From positions 1 to 64,000 of the forward strand of contig CAZAUF010000002.1 in the NCBI GenBank assembly GCA_964488555.1: a stretch of 64,000 nt of DNA. The letters are read 5' to 3'. Of this stretch, positions 26,380-35,661 are shown piece after piece. This DNA is from UBA2112 sp964488555 (GTDB taxonomy: Bacteria; Patescibacteriota; Saccharimonadia; Saccharimonadales; Saccharimonadaceae). The translations under genes and the position numbers were made by a program. The notes below the pieces were generated by a model. That model was not told the origin of the DNA. It saw nothing but the letters and a program-made list of their open reading frames with translations, and did not search any database. The first letter of the stretch is position 1, and each line of letters begins with the position of its first letter.

Positions 26380-26808
26380 TTATCGTTTTGCTTTTGTTTT
26401 GACTTCGATCTTTTGGGGCTCTGGTAGCGGCGTAAGGGGCACGTTAACGCGCAAAATCCCATCATCCAAGCTTGCGTCTATACTCTTTGTGTCCGCGCGC
26501 TCAGGTAGCTGGATACGACGATAGAAGCTGCTACTACTTTCGCGGACGACATATTTCTTATCTTTGTCTTCTTCTTTTTCATGACGCTCAGCACTAATCA
26601 CCAGCGTACCGTCTTCGATACGAATATCGACGTCCTTTTGGTGAAAGTTTGGTAGATGCGCCTCTACGGTCAAATTGTCCCCGCTCGTGAACACATCCGT
26701 GGTCGGTATGTTGACACCACGAAATGGTGTCAGCCAATCATCGTCAAAGAACTGGCGTTGCAACGCACTGAGCTCCTTGAACGGATCGTATTTTACAAGT
26801 TTAGTCAT
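26380..26808 (-). CDS. hsp20: Small heat-shock protein Hsp20
   Basis: A 142-residue alpha-crystallin-type holdase. The core domain is visible from PTTDVFTSGDNLTVEAHLPNFHQKDVDIRIEDGTLVISAER to the C-terminal GILRVNVPLTP motif (the GxLxxxxP-type signature). The family's I/V-x-I/V tail is seen as KIEVK. It is controlled by a CIRCE operator and a sigma70-type promoter directly upstream, has a strong AAAGGAGG site, and is transcribed alone. Confidence 0.95.
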   Translation of the reverse strand: MTKLVKYDPFKELSALQRQFFDDDWLTPFRGVNIPTTDVFTSGDNLTVEAHLPNFHQKDVDIRIEDGTLVISAERHEKEEDKDKKYVVRESSSSFYRRIQLPERADTKSIDASLDDGILRVNVPLTPLPEPQKIEVKTKAKR

Positions 26809-26861
26809 TGTCCTCCTCCTTTCGTTTTACTGATAGGTGAAGCAGAATAACTGCTATTTTT

Positions 26862-26890
26862 ATTATATGAAATTAGCACTCTCATGTCAA
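26862..26890 (-). promoter_or_regulatory. Sigma70-type promoter of hsp20
   Basis: On the minus strand TTGACA (26890-26885), 17 bases, then TATAAT (26867-26862): a perfect consensus. The -35 box sits inside the spacer of the CIRCE element, so repressor binding would block polymerase. Confidence 0.9.
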
Positions 26891-26899
26891 GAGTGCTAA
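26873..26899. promoter_or_regulatory. CIRCE operator (HrcA binding site)
   Basis: TTAGCACTC, nine bases, GAGTGCTAA: an exact match to the CIRCE consensus. It implies that an HrcA repressor is encoded elsewhere in the genome and that Hsp20 is induced by heat or unfolded protein. Confidence 0.97.
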
Positions 26900-26970
26900 T
26901 TCACAATAAACACCTTTATTTATGGTTTACCTGCATCATAAGTTATATACCTACACCATTACCGCTAGAT

Positions 26971-27516
26971 CTATTGTGTGCTTTTTGTATCGCCAGTCTC
27001 GTCTGCGGGATAAGTAATACGCTGACCACTGACAACTGCAAAAGATGTGAGAGTATGATCGTTCACACTCGTAGCACTTATGATATCTTTGACTTTTACA
27101 TTACGCACCAGCAAGGCGTCACCTACTAGCGACCGGTGGCACCGCCACGGCACCGCTTCGGCACACATAATGGCCGTAGTGCTGTCGGTAGCCAGTTTCA
27201 TGAGGTTCTCAACTCCAGACGTGAACTCAGGTGTCTGCATATAATCAGCATAGTTGCGAAAAGATTTATTGCGCCATGCCTTGTTTGGTGAATCTTTGGT
27301 CGATGACCGTAACCCTCCTAATTCTTTCATGTAGACATAGTCTATATTGGCTTTTTTCAAGCTTTTTGATAGGGCCTCTTGCTCATATTGAGGATTGTGT
27401 CTCGATCGCGGAATAGTCCGTATGTCGACCAGTCGTGCGATTTTTTGTGTTTGCAGCAATTCGATAAACTCTTCGACTGGTCTGGTCGAGTGCCCGATTG
27501 TGTACACTGTCGTCAT
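26971..27516 (-). CDS. DUF488 family protein
   Basis: A 181-residue protein with the DUF488 signature: TIGHSTRPVEEFIELLQ at the start, LVDIRTIPRSRHNPQYE, YMKELGGLR, and late MCAEAVPWRCHRSLVGDALL with the conserved Cys-Cys/His segment. Biochemical function is not established for the family. The ATG follows TATAAT by six bases, and TAGACA lies 17 bases further up, so the whole promoter is visible and the mRNA should be leaderless. Confidence 0.88.
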   Translation of the reverse strand: MTTVYTIGHSTRPVEEFIELLQTQKIARLVDIRTIPRSRHNPQYEQEALSKSLKKANIDYVYMKELGGLRSSTKDSPNKAWRNKSFRNYADYMQTPEFTSGVENLMKLATDSTTAIMCAEAVPWRCHRSLVGDALLVRNVKVKDIISATSVNDHTLTSFAVVSGQRITYPADETGDTKSTQ

Positions 27517-27548
27517 AGTTTCATTATAGAAGCTGGCAAGAATACTGT

Positions 27549-29141
27549 CTAAAAATGCGGAGGAATATCATAAGGATATTCACTCTCTTCGTCCAGTATA
27601 ACAGAGGTGACTTTATTGCCGTCATATGTATAAAGTAGCATTTCTTCTAGTTCATCATCGTATGTTTCCAAATGTACAGGCCGCTGCCATAATTTATGTA
27701 TATACGGAAGGGTCTTTTCGATATAGTTAGGGTCGAGCGTTTGTCCATCAAATTTATGTCGCAAATAAAGCTCTTTACTGCGGCCGTAATCTCCGTTGAC
27801 TACCTCGATATATGGTATGCCGCTGTTGTCCATCTGCGATACCAGCTGATCACGTATGTCTTTCCAGCCGGTTGATTTGACTACCTGATATACGTCTCCG
27901 GTATAGGGATTCGTCTGCTCTTCATACACAAACATATGCATACGATCCGCAACGATTTTGTTGAAATGATTGCGTATGAACGACTGGTCATCGTTATACA
28001 TCATGACGTCACGCAAAGCTTCTATGGCAGGACTGTCTTTGAGCTCACCCTCGAAACGAGGTTGAATAGGAATTCCCTCTTTGCGGAGCCAATCGTTTTC
28101 CTCTTCTGATAGATTGCCGTTGTAGTAGTCTTCGAGGTACTCATACATGGTCATGCCTAGGTAATATGGGTTCAACCTACCTGGGCTAGGAGCAAGTACG
28201 CCAGAGTGCACTTTCCACCAATGTTCGTTATCTTCTTCGGGTATCAGATCACGGTCACCGACTTCGCGCATGATGCGCTTGTGCCAGTATGACGCCCAGC
28301 CCTCGTTCATAATTTTGGTACGTCGTTGCGGGTAGAAATACAGCGACTCACCCCGCACTGCGTCCAGGATATTCCGCTGCCACTCTTCCAGATATGGCGC
28401 ATGGTTACGGATAAATCCAAGCACGTCTTTGTCTGGTGCGGGCGGTATGTTCAGTGCTATACGACCCATGTTTCGACGCGTCGTCTCAGATGCCTTCGGC
28501 GGAAACAGATCATCAAACCGATCGTGTGTCTCCTTTTTGGGCGTAGCTTCTTTTTCAGCCTGTGCGCGCCATTGTCGCAACTCTTCTTCTCTGGACGGTC
28601 TGTCGATATTGTATGGATCGATATGCTCCTCGATAGAAAGTGCCGCATCTAGAAATTCCTCTACTGCCTGTAGGCCGTACTTTTCTTCGTACTCGTCTAT
28701 CATTCGGGCATTGCGAGCGACGACCTCGGGCATATCGCGCCTCGTATTGGCAAAGGTATGGTTGTTTTTGAAAAAGTCCGTATGACCAAGCACATGAGCC
28801 ATGACAAACTTGTTTTCTATAGGCGGGTTGTTCTCGAGCAGATACGCCTGCGACGGGTTGCTATTGATTACGAGTTCATAGACCTTTGACATGCCGTAAT
28901 CATACATCGTCTTCATCTGTCTGTAGGCACGTCCATGTGTCCAGTGCGAATACCGTCCAGGCATACCATATGAACCAAGCTCATTCATGATTTGTGGAGG
29001 CACGACTTCAAACTTTGTAGGAAAAGGATCCAAGTGAAATTCCTGCGCGATATTCCATATGTGTTCGAGAGCTTCTTCAAGTTCCCGGTCTTCAGCTTCA
29101 AATTCATTGCTGTATTTATAATCTTCGGGTTGTCGTTCCAT
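27549..29141 (-). CDS. spoVR: SpoVR family protein
   Basis: A 530-residue protein of the SpoVR/YcgB family, named for a Bacillus spore-cortex role but widespread in non-sporulating bacteria. Seen are the N-terminal SpoVR domain (AQEFHLDPFPTKFEVVPPQIMNELGSYGMPGRYSHWTHG, in outline), AHVLGHTDFFKNN, NEGWASYWHKRIM and a C-terminal segment with YIEVVNGDYGRSKELYL. It follows the yeaH gene by five bases with a GAGGAGG site, forming the conserved prkA-yeaH-spoVR trio linked to stationary-phase and nitrogen-stress responses in enterobacteria. Confidence 0.95.
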   Translation of the reverse strand: MERQPEDYKYSNEFEAEDRELEEALEHIWNIAQEFHLDPFPTKFEVVPPQIMNELGSYGMPGRYSHWTHGRAYRQMKTMYDYGMSKVYELVINSNPSQAYLLENNPPIENKFVMAHVLGHTDFFKNNHTFANTRRDMPEVVARNARMIDEYEEKYGLQAVEEFLDAALSIEEHIDPYNIDRPSREEELRQWRAQAEKEATPKKETHDRFDDLFPPKASETTRRNMGRIALNIPPAPDKDVLGFIRNHAPYLEEWQRNILDAVRGESLYFYPQRRTKIMNEGWASYWHKRIMREVGDRDLIPEEDNEHWWKVHSGVLAPSPGRLNPYYLGMTMYEYLEDYYNGNLSEEENDWLRKEGIPIQPRFEGELKDSPAIEALRDVMMYNDDQSFIRNHFNKIVADRMHMFVYEEQTNPYTGDVYQVVKSTGWKDIRDQLVSQMDNSGIPYIEVVNGDYGRSKELYLRHKFDGQTLDPNYIEKTLPYIHKLWQRPVHLETYDDELEEMLLYTYDGNKVTSVILDEESEYPYDIPPHF

Positions 29142-29146
29142 AGTGC

Positions 29147-30307
29147 CTAGCTCCTCCTCTCGCCTGGATTAAATACGTCCTTGAGAGCTGGTAGTACTTC
29201 TTCTTTGCTATTGATAATGAGTCCCTTAAATCGGGGATCATCAATGTTTTTTTCGTACGTATCAAGCAGTTGACTACGACTAGCTCGTCCGATTTGCACA
29301 TATGCATACTGGCTTATATCGCTGTCGAGCAGTCTCTGAACCAACCCCGCACATGTATCATTATCAGAGCTGAAATTGTCACCGTCCGAAAAATGAAGCG
29401 GATAAATATTGTAGCTCTCGGGTGGATAGCGATCATTAATGATGTTGAGTGCCATCTCATTCGCCGATGAACACTTAGTGCCACCTCCCATACCTCGGGT
29501 AAAGAATTGCTCTTCGGTGACTTCATGCGCTTCGGTATCATGAGCGATAAACACTATATCCACCTTGGGGTATTTGGACCTTAGGAAATTGACTGTCCAC
29601 CAACAAAACGCTCGTGTAATGTACTTTTCGAACTCACCCATAGAGCCCGAGACATCTGCCATGGCTAGCACGACCGCACTGTTTTCAGGCTTACGTTCAT
29701 GCTCCCAAGTCCGCACCCTGTAATCCTCTGGAGATATATTTTTGAGTTCCGGCGTACCTGATTCCACGGCATTACGCATCATGTTTTGCAGTACCGTCCG
29801 TGCAAGATCCAGGTTATTGGTGCTACGCTTTTTGCGGACATCGTTGAAGTTGACAGTGTCAGTCTCTATCTCTTTGGTCTGCTTGGGTTTCATCAGAGGA
29901 AGACCCAAATCTTCAAATACCAGCTCCTGGATTTCCTCGATGGTCAGTTCGGCTTCGTAATACTCTTCGCCCGGTTGATCACCGGCTTCTTCGCCACCAC
30001 GACCAGGCCCCGGCTGATGACCTATCACATCACCGGGCTGCTCAGAGCCATCGCCTTGACCGACACCTTTCTCGCGCTTGCCATACTTAAACCTCGGTAG
30101 CTCAAGCGATTTCAGAGGGATTTTGATCGTTTTCTTGCTTTTCGGGTCGGCACTTATGATGTTACCGTCACTCACAATGTCTTCGAGTCGGCCTTTTATG
30201 GACTCTTTCACCTTTTCGTTGTGGCGTGCTTCATCGCGTTCACCTTTGCGGTGAAGTGACCAATCCTGCCTCGAAATTGAACTTGTGTAGTCCCCAAATC
30301 TCTCCAT
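29147..30307 (-). CDS. yeaH: YeaH/DUF444 family VWA-like protein
   Basis: A 386-residue protein of the DUF444 family. The N-terminal half has DYTSSISRQDWSLHRKGERDEARHNEKVKESI and a Gly-rich linker (GQGDGSEQPGD). The C-terminal half is VWA-like with VLAMADVSGSMGEFEK (a DxSxS MIDAS motif), VFIAHDTEAHEV and FTRGMGGGTKCSSA. In enterobacteria YeaH forms a signalling pair with the kinase YeaG/PrkA. It is the middle gene of the operon. Confidence 0.93.
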   Translation of the reverse strand: MERFGDYTSSISRQDWSLHRKGERDEARHNEKVKESIKGRLEDIVSDGNIISADPKSKKTIKIPLKSLELPRFKYGKREKGVGQGDGSEQPGDVIGHQPGPGRGGEEAGDQPGEEYYEAELTIEEIQELVFEDLGLPLMKPKQTKEIETDTVNFNDVRKKRSTNNLDLARTVLQNMMRNAVESGTPELKNISPEDYRVRTWEHERKPENSAVVLAMADVSGSMGEFEKYITRAFCWWTVNFLRSKYPKVDIVFIAHDTEAHEVTEEQFFTRGMGGGTKCSSANEMALNIINDRYPPESYNIYPLHFSDGDNFSSDNDTCAGLVQRLLDSDISQYAYVQIGRASRSQLLDTYEKNIDDPRFKGLIINSKEEVLPALKDVFNPGERRS

Positions 30308-30351
30308 TGTGATGTATTCCCCCTGCTGACTAGTTGTTTAGACAGCTCTAT

Positions 30352-32271
30352 CTATGCTCGACTCATCAATGAGCCAACGTAACTGACAAGCTCGTTGGCG
30401 CAGTGAGGGCAGTAGCCTCTTTCTTCGACCAGTGTTCGTTCGACTTCACTGATACGCTTGCGCTGCTCTTCGTTTTTCACTCTCGCAGTCGTCGTAAGCT
30501 TGATCATATCCTTCAGATCACCAAACAGCTTCTTGCGGATAGCTTCTTTCAGACGTGGGTGAGAGTTGTAGTTGAACTCTTTGCCCTGCCGCAATATTGA
30601 TGCCATGCGTACCATCAGTTCGTTGCGGAATTCTTTTTTGCCGCTATCGCTGACGCCGATTTGCTCCTCAATACTTCTCATGAGCTTTTCATCAGGATCA
30701 AACTCTTCATCCGTAATAGGATCGATAATCTTTGTTTTATTGCAGAACGCTTCGACGTTGTTGAGATAGTTGTCGCATAGATTCAACGCAACATCTTCGT
30801 ACGAACCGATAAACGCTTCGCTGATTTCACGTACAGCGTACTCGTCGTATGCCTTGCGAGCTGTTTCCAGATCGTTCTTTAGCGAATCCTTGTCTTCCTT
30901 CTTCATATCACGCGTGTGACCGCTGTGATCAAGCTGGTCCTGCAGCGCGCGAATCGCATCGAGCGGCGTCAGGCATTCCTTGTCTCCTCTCACCAGAGCC
31001 TTCGACAATGAGTCGATGATATAGCGCGGAGATACGCCATAATACATACCCTCTTTCGGATCTTCTTCTTGTAGCTCACGAATGTCGCGCTTGGTCAGCC
31101 CATTGGTCTCCTGACCGTCATAGATGCGAAGTTTTTGGATCTTGCTGTACTTCTTGGACGTCGGTGACAAGCGAGACAACACAGCAAAGGTCGATGCAGT
31201 CTCCAGCGTTTGCGGATTGACATGAATCTTACCGCGCTTCACAAGCTCGCTCTCACCGATAAGCTTTTCGTGAATCTTCTTTTCGGCAGAAACCTGCAGT
31301 GTGTATGGCACTTCGATAACTTCCAGACGATCACGAAGTGCCTCATTCTTAGGGTTGGCCACGTAGCTGTTATACTCCGCCAAGTTGGTATGGGCGATAA
31401 TCACCTCATCAGCCGAAATATTTGGGAAGCGCGGTGCTTTGATGACGTGGTCGGTCGTAAGGTCAAGGAGGGAGTACAGAAACTTTTCGTCGACCTTGAG
31501 CATCTCGACAAATTCCATGACACCGCGGTTGGCAACATTCAATTCGCCGTCAAACCTATACGCACGAGGGTCCGACGCGCTACCAAACTCTCCGAGCTTC
31601 GACAGGTCGACACTTCCGGTCAGCTCCGTAATGTCCTGACTCTTTGGATCTGATGGTTTGAACGTACCAATGCCAACACGGTCTTTCTCTGACAAAACAA
31701 GACGTTTGATTGGAACATTTTTCAGCGCGTCTGAATCAAAATTGATATCACCATACTCGACCTCACACTGAGGGCAAAGATCACCCTCGATATGAATGCC
31801 ATACTCTTCCTCAAGCATCGGGCGCATATCCTTAGGTATGAGGTGTAGAGGCTCCTCATTCATAGGGCAGCCGTCGATAGCGTACATTGCGCCTTCGTCG
31901 GTCTTGGAGTATTCTTCGATACCCTTCTTCGTACCATTCACAAGAGTAGATTTACCGCTACCAGGAGGACCGACGAGAATGATAATTCGCTTGCTCGTCT
32001 CGAGTCCTTCGGCACCAGATTTCATAAGTTCGATGAACCTATCCGTCGTCTTTTCTGCACCAAAGAGTGCGTTCTGACCAGTCGTAAAGAAATCTTCACG
32101 CGAAGTCAACGCCTCATATACAGTGCGAAATGACGTTCGTGCTATGTTAGGATTTTCGACGACTTTGTTGATGTACTCCTCGAAACTAATCTTTTCGCGC
32201 AGTTTCTCATGCTCGTCTCTAAAGTTTTTGAGTTCGCCGAATACACTGCGGCTCTGTCTCTCGCTCGACAT
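30352..32271 (-). CDS. prkA: PrkA/YeaG-type serine protein kinase
   Basis: A 639-residue protein: an N-terminal AAA+ domain with Walker A (IILVGPPGSGKSTLVNG), a DGCPMNEEPLHLIP text and Cys pairs (LCPQCEVEYG), Walker-B-like region (RGVMEFVEMLKVDEKF), and the C-terminal PrkA kinase domain ending with a zinc-type CPHCANELVSYVG. This is the first gene of the prkA-yeaH-spoVR operon. A minus-strand TAAGAT and GGGAGAGG precede the ATG. The AAA+ part may act as an ATPase as well as a kinase. Confidence 0.95.
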   Translation of the reverse strand: MSSERQSRSVFGELKNFRDEHEKLREKISFEEYINKVVENPNIARTSFRTVYEALTSREDFFTTGQNALFGAEKTTDRFIELMKSGAEGLETSKRIIILVGPPGSGKSTLVNGTKKGIEEYSKTDEGAMYAIDGCPMNEEPLHLIPKDMRPMLEEEYGIHIEGDLCPQCEVEYGDINFDSDALKNVPIKRLVLSEKDRVGIGTFKPSDPKSQDITELTGSVDLSKLGEFGSASDPRAYRFDGELNVANRGVMEFVEMLKVDEKFLYSLLDLTTDHVIKAPRFPNISADEVIIAHTNLAEYNSYVANPKNEALRDRLEVIEVPYTLQVSAEKKIHEKLIGESELVKRGKIHVNPQTLETASTFAVLSRLSPTSKKYSKIQKLRIYDGQETNGLTKRDIRELQEEDPKEGMYYGVSPRYIIDSLSKALVRGDKECLTPLDAIRALQDQLDHSGHTRDMKKEDKDSLKNDLETARKAYDEYAVREISEAFIGSYEDVALNLCDNYLNNVEAFCNKTKIIDPITDEEFDPDEKLMRSIEEQIGVSDSGKKEFRNELMVRMASILRQGKEFNYNSHPRLKEAIRKKLFGDLKDMIKLTTTARVKNEEQRKRISEVERTLVEERGYCPHCANELVSYVGSLMSRA

Positions 32272-32362
32272 ATTTCCTCTCCCTCTATTTACCCCACATG
32301 TCTTATCTTAATAGTTTAACACTTTTTTTAATAAGTCAACCTCTAAAAATATAAAATCGTAT

Positions 32363-33643
32363 TTATTTGACAATCGAATAGCTTACGCCCAGAGAGAGCG
32401 TGGGGTATTCATACTTGAGCAAACGCATCGAATTATCAGATTTCACATGATGATCAAACACTTCACCGCCAGACTGATTATCGATACGGTACACGACATG
32501 AGCTTTGCCAACATGATATATCTCTGTCGCATCATTGGACAAACGCGCAAGTTCCGATGTTTCTCCACTTTCCTTAATCAGCATGACTCTCTTGCCTGCA
32601 GTGTAGTAGACCGCTCCATCAATTGCATAGCCTGCACGCATGAAGCCTTCCGAAGTCGAACCCGTATAGGCTGCGAAATTCACTCTTTTTTTAGTCGATA
32701 GGTCAAATTCATTGACAGTAAATTGCACTAGCTGAGAGCCTTCGTTATGGTCCACAGAGACATAGACCGCTCTCGTTGCATCAGCGTTAATGTCCGCTAA
32801 GTAGCCTATGTCATTTTCGTCGATAGCGACGCTGCTTTTGTCATTTCTCAAATCATATAGTTGCAACTTCTCTGGTCCGGCTCTATCGCATAGAGGACAA
32901 CTCTCTGTATAATACACGCGCTGGTTTTTCCGATCATACGCCTTGATATCGTAAAACACGTTAAACTTATTCGTTTGATCGTCGGAAAAAAGTTCTCGCT
33001 CGTCAGCGGATGCTACAGTGATTGCTTTAACTGCTTTTATATCTGCGTTTTTTGTCGCGTATCCAAACGCTATTTCCGTTCCGTCGGTAGAGAACACAAG
33101 ACTCGTAATGTTTGTAGTTCTGTCTGTAGTGTAAATATTTTTGTATGTCTTGCCGCTATCTTGACTCAGCCATATGCTTGGACCTTGCTTACTTGCGCAG
33201 CTTGGCGCAGTGACAAGCGCGACAGAGTCGTGGAATACTGCAAACTCGACCACACCTTGGTAGTCATCAAGCGTAATTGCATTGTTCACTTTTGCATCGT
33301 TTAGATTTACATAGTGAACCGTATCCGTACTTCGTCGACAGTCCGCCACCTCCTCTTTCTGGGTAGCACTTACGTACACGAGTGCTTGCGGATCGAGAGT
33401 CGTGCCAAAATTCGTGTCGGCATCCTGTCGTGTCGTTTGTGGCTGCAGTTTGTTTGCTGAGATGTAGTATGCACATCCTGCCCCGATTGCGACAATAACG
33501 ATTATTAATATGGATATCCAAACTAATTTGCGTTTACGCCGTGGCGGTTCGGTTGCTATAAATGGATCGGGTGGAGTCACAGAGGAAGCTGATGGTGAGC
33601 TCTCCGTAGAGGAGTTCACATTTTTGTCTTGGTTATCGTCCAT
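32363..33643 (-). CDS. Membrane-anchored beta-propeller-like protein
   Basis: About 426 residues: disordered Ser/Pro N-terminus, one transmembrane helix (WISILIIVIVAIGAGCAYYI), and an extracytoplasmic domain of repeated beta units (DSVALVTAPSCASKQGPSIWLSQDSGKTYKNI, TNITSLVFSTDGTEIAFGY, GYLADINADATRAVYVSVDH), which look like TolB/BNR-type propeller blades, with a CPLC pair. Function unknown. The start at 33643 lies six bases after TGC-TATATT, with CTGACA 16 bases upstream, so it is leaderless. Confidence 0.68.
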   Translation of the reverse strand: MDDNQDKNVNSSTESSPSASSVTPPDPFIATEPPRRKRKLVWISILIIVIVAIGAGCAYYISANKLQPQTTRQDADTNFGTTLDPQALVYVSATQKEEVADCRRSTDTVHYVNLNDAKVNNAITLDDYQGVVEFAVFHDSVALVTAPSCASKQGPSIWLSQDSGKTYKNIYTTDRTTNITSLVFSTDGTEIAFGYATKNADIKAVKAITVASADERELFSDDQTNKFNVFYDIKAYDRKNQRVYYTESCPLCDRAGPEKLQLYDLRNDKSSVAIDENDIGYLADINADATRAVYVSVDHNEGSQLVQFTVNEFDLSTKKRVNFAAYTGSTSEGFMRAGYAIDGAVYYTAGKRVMLIKESGETSELARLSNDATEIYHVGKAHVVYRIDNQSGGEVFDHHVKSDNSMRLLKYEYPTLSLGVSYSIVK

Positions 33644-33772
33644 GCACTCAATATAGCATAAGCATAACACCTGTCAGGAGTTGTAAACAAGACCATTTTA
33701 TGATACAGTTATCCTAATTCTGCGCCTGAGGTGGGCGTGGGAGTGGAATGTCCCTTCAAAAAAGGAGCTCTC

Positions 33773-35566
33773 ATGAGCGAAAAGGAATACCAAACACCTG
33801 CCAACAATGTTGGTGACGAGGCCGAGCTTGAATCGCTACGTCAAGAAACGGCGACTCTGCGTGAACAGCTGGAACGCACAGGAGCTGACGCTCGCAAAGC
33901 GGATCAGCTCGAAGCGCGGATCGACTCGCTCGCTTCGCGAAATACCAAGCTGATGGAAACCCTGAAGGAGGCTCGGCAGCAACTTCTCGCTCTGCGCGAG
34001 GAGGTTGACCGACTCGGTCAACCGCCCAGCGGCTACGGCGTGTTAATGCACGTCTACGATGACAACACGCTCGACGTGTTCACATCGGGTCGCAAGATGC
34101 GCTTGACGTGCGCTCCAGACATTCAGATTGCAGACTTCAAGCAAGGCCAAACTGTTCGTCTCAATGAGGCACTCACTGTGGTCGAAGCTTGCGATTTCGA
34201 GGGTGCTGGTGAACTTTGCACGCTACGAGAAGTGCTGGACAACGGTACTCGCGCGCTCGTCGTCGCTCACGCCGACCAGGAGCGTGTCGTGCGACTCGCC
34301 GAACCACTCATCGCCATCGAGCAGTGGTCTGACAACGATTCCAGCGATGATCGCCCTGCCAAGTTGCGTCCTGGCGATACGCTACTGATCGACACCAAGT
34401 CGGGATATGCTTTCGAGCGCATCCCCAAGGCTGAAGTGGAAGATCTGGTTCTCGAAGAGGTACCTGATATCAGCTATAACGATATCGGTGGCCTCAGTCG
34501 ACAGATCGAGCAAATCCACGATGCCGTGGAACTGCCGTTCCTACACAAGGATCTCTATCGGGAGTATCAGCTACAGCCGCCCAAGGGTGTTCTGTTGTAC
34601 GGTCCGCCCGGTTGCGGCAAGACGCTGATCGCCAAGGCAGTCGCCAACTCTCTTGCCAAAAAGATGGCAGCGTTACGCGGCAACGACACCCACGATGCCC
34701 ATGAGGTAAAGAGTTATTTCCTCAACATCAAGGGTCCGGAGCTGCTCAACAAATTCGTCGGTGAGACCGAGCGGCATATCCGCTTGATCTTCCAGCGGGC
34801 TCGAGAAAAGGCCAGCGACGGCACTCCGGTGATTGTGTTTTTCGACGAAATGGACTCGATTTTCCGCACCCGCGGAACCGGTGTCAGCTCAGATGTCGAA
34901 ACGACCATCGTGCCGCAGCTGCTCAGCGAGATCGATGGTGTCGAGGGACTGGAAAACGTCATCGTCATCGGTGCTTCCAACCGCGAAGACATGATTGACC
35001 CGGCGATCCTGCGGCCTGGCCGCCTGGACGTCAAGATCAAGGTCGAGCGACCGGATGCCGAAGCGGCTCAGGACATCTTCAGCAAGTACCTGACCGATGA
35101 GCTGCCAGTACACTCGGATGAACTCGGTGAGTTCGACGGCGATCGCGAGACATGCATCAAGGTCATGATCGAAAAGGTCGTAGATCGAATGTACGCGGAA
35201 ATCGACGAAAATCGCTTCCTCGAAGTCACCTACGCTGGTGGCGACAAGGAAGTCATGTATTTCAAGGATTTCAACTCGGGTGCGATGACCAAAAACATCG
35301 TTGACCGAGCCAAGAAGTACGCCGTGAAGTCCGTCATCGAAACCGGACAACGCGGACTTCGCATCCAACACCTCATGGATGCAATCGTCGACGAGTTCGC
35401 CGAAAATGAGGACCTGCCGAACACAACGAACCCGGACGACTGGGCTCGTATCTCCGGCAAGAAGGGTGAACGGATCGTCTATATCCGTACGCTCATCAAG
35501 GGTCACAAGCAAACCGGCAACGGTCGTGCTATCGATACGGAGTCGAACATGGGTCAGTATCTGTGA
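33773..35566 (+). CDS. arc: Proteasome-associated AAA ATPase (Mpa/ARC)
   Basis: A 597-residue hexameric unfoldase of the actinobacterial Mpa/ARC family. In order: a coiled coil (about 10-85, LESLRQETATLREQLERTG), two OB-fold domains (GYGVLMHVYDDNTLDVF; GTRALVVAHADQE), AAA domain with Walker A GPPGCGKT, pore loop NKFVGETERHIR, Walker B VIVFFDEMDSIF, and arginine-finger region NREDMIDPAILRPGRLD. It ends in GQYL, the tail that inserts into 20S proteasome pockets in Mycobacterium. No proteasome, Pup, Dop or PafA gene is in the window. Start is ATG 33773 after AAGGAG. It is GC-rich and has its own terminator; likely transferred. Confidence 0.95.
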   Translation: MSEKEYQTPANNVGDEAELESLRQETATLREQLERTGADARKADQLEARIDSLASRNTKLMETLKEARQQLLALREEVDRLGQPPSGYGVLMHVYDDNTLDVFTSGRKMRLTCAPDIQIADFKQGQTVRLNEALTVVEACDFEGAGELCTLREVLDNGTRALVVAHADQERVVRLAEPLIAIEQWSDNDSSDDRPAKLRPGDTLLIDTKSGYAFERIPKAEVEDLVLEEVPDISYNDIGGLSRQIEQIHDAVELPFLHKDLYREYQLQPPKGVLLYGPPGCGKTLIAKAVANSLAKKMAALRGNDTHDAHEVKSYFLNIKGPELLNKFVGETERHIRLIFQRAREKASDGTPVIVFFDEMDSIFRTRGTGVSSDVETTIVPQLLSEIDGVEGLENVIVIGASNREDMIDPAILRPGRLDVKIKVERPDAEAAQDIFSKYLTDELPVHSDELGEFDGDRETCIKVMIEKVVDRMYAEIDENRFLEVTYAGGDKEVMYFKDFNSGAMTKNIVDRAKKYAVKSVIETGQRGLRIQHLMDAIVDEFAENEDLPNTTNPDDWARISGKKGERIVYIRTLIKGHKQTGNGRAIDTESNMGQYL

Positions 35567-35588
35567 GCTATCACAACTGACACAACAA

Positions 35589-35632
35589 CCCCGGTGTCGA
35601 GACAGTGTATCTGTCTTGGCACCGGGGTTTTT
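35589..35632 (+). terminator. Intrinsic terminator of the Mpa/ARC gene
   Basis: CCCCGGTG...AGACAG (35589-35605) pairs with CTGTCT...CACCGGGG (35611-35627), then TTTTT. It is a strong stem with two small mismatches. Confidence 0.92.
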
Positions 35633-35661
35633 CACATTTTGCGGTCGTTATGAAAGATTGG

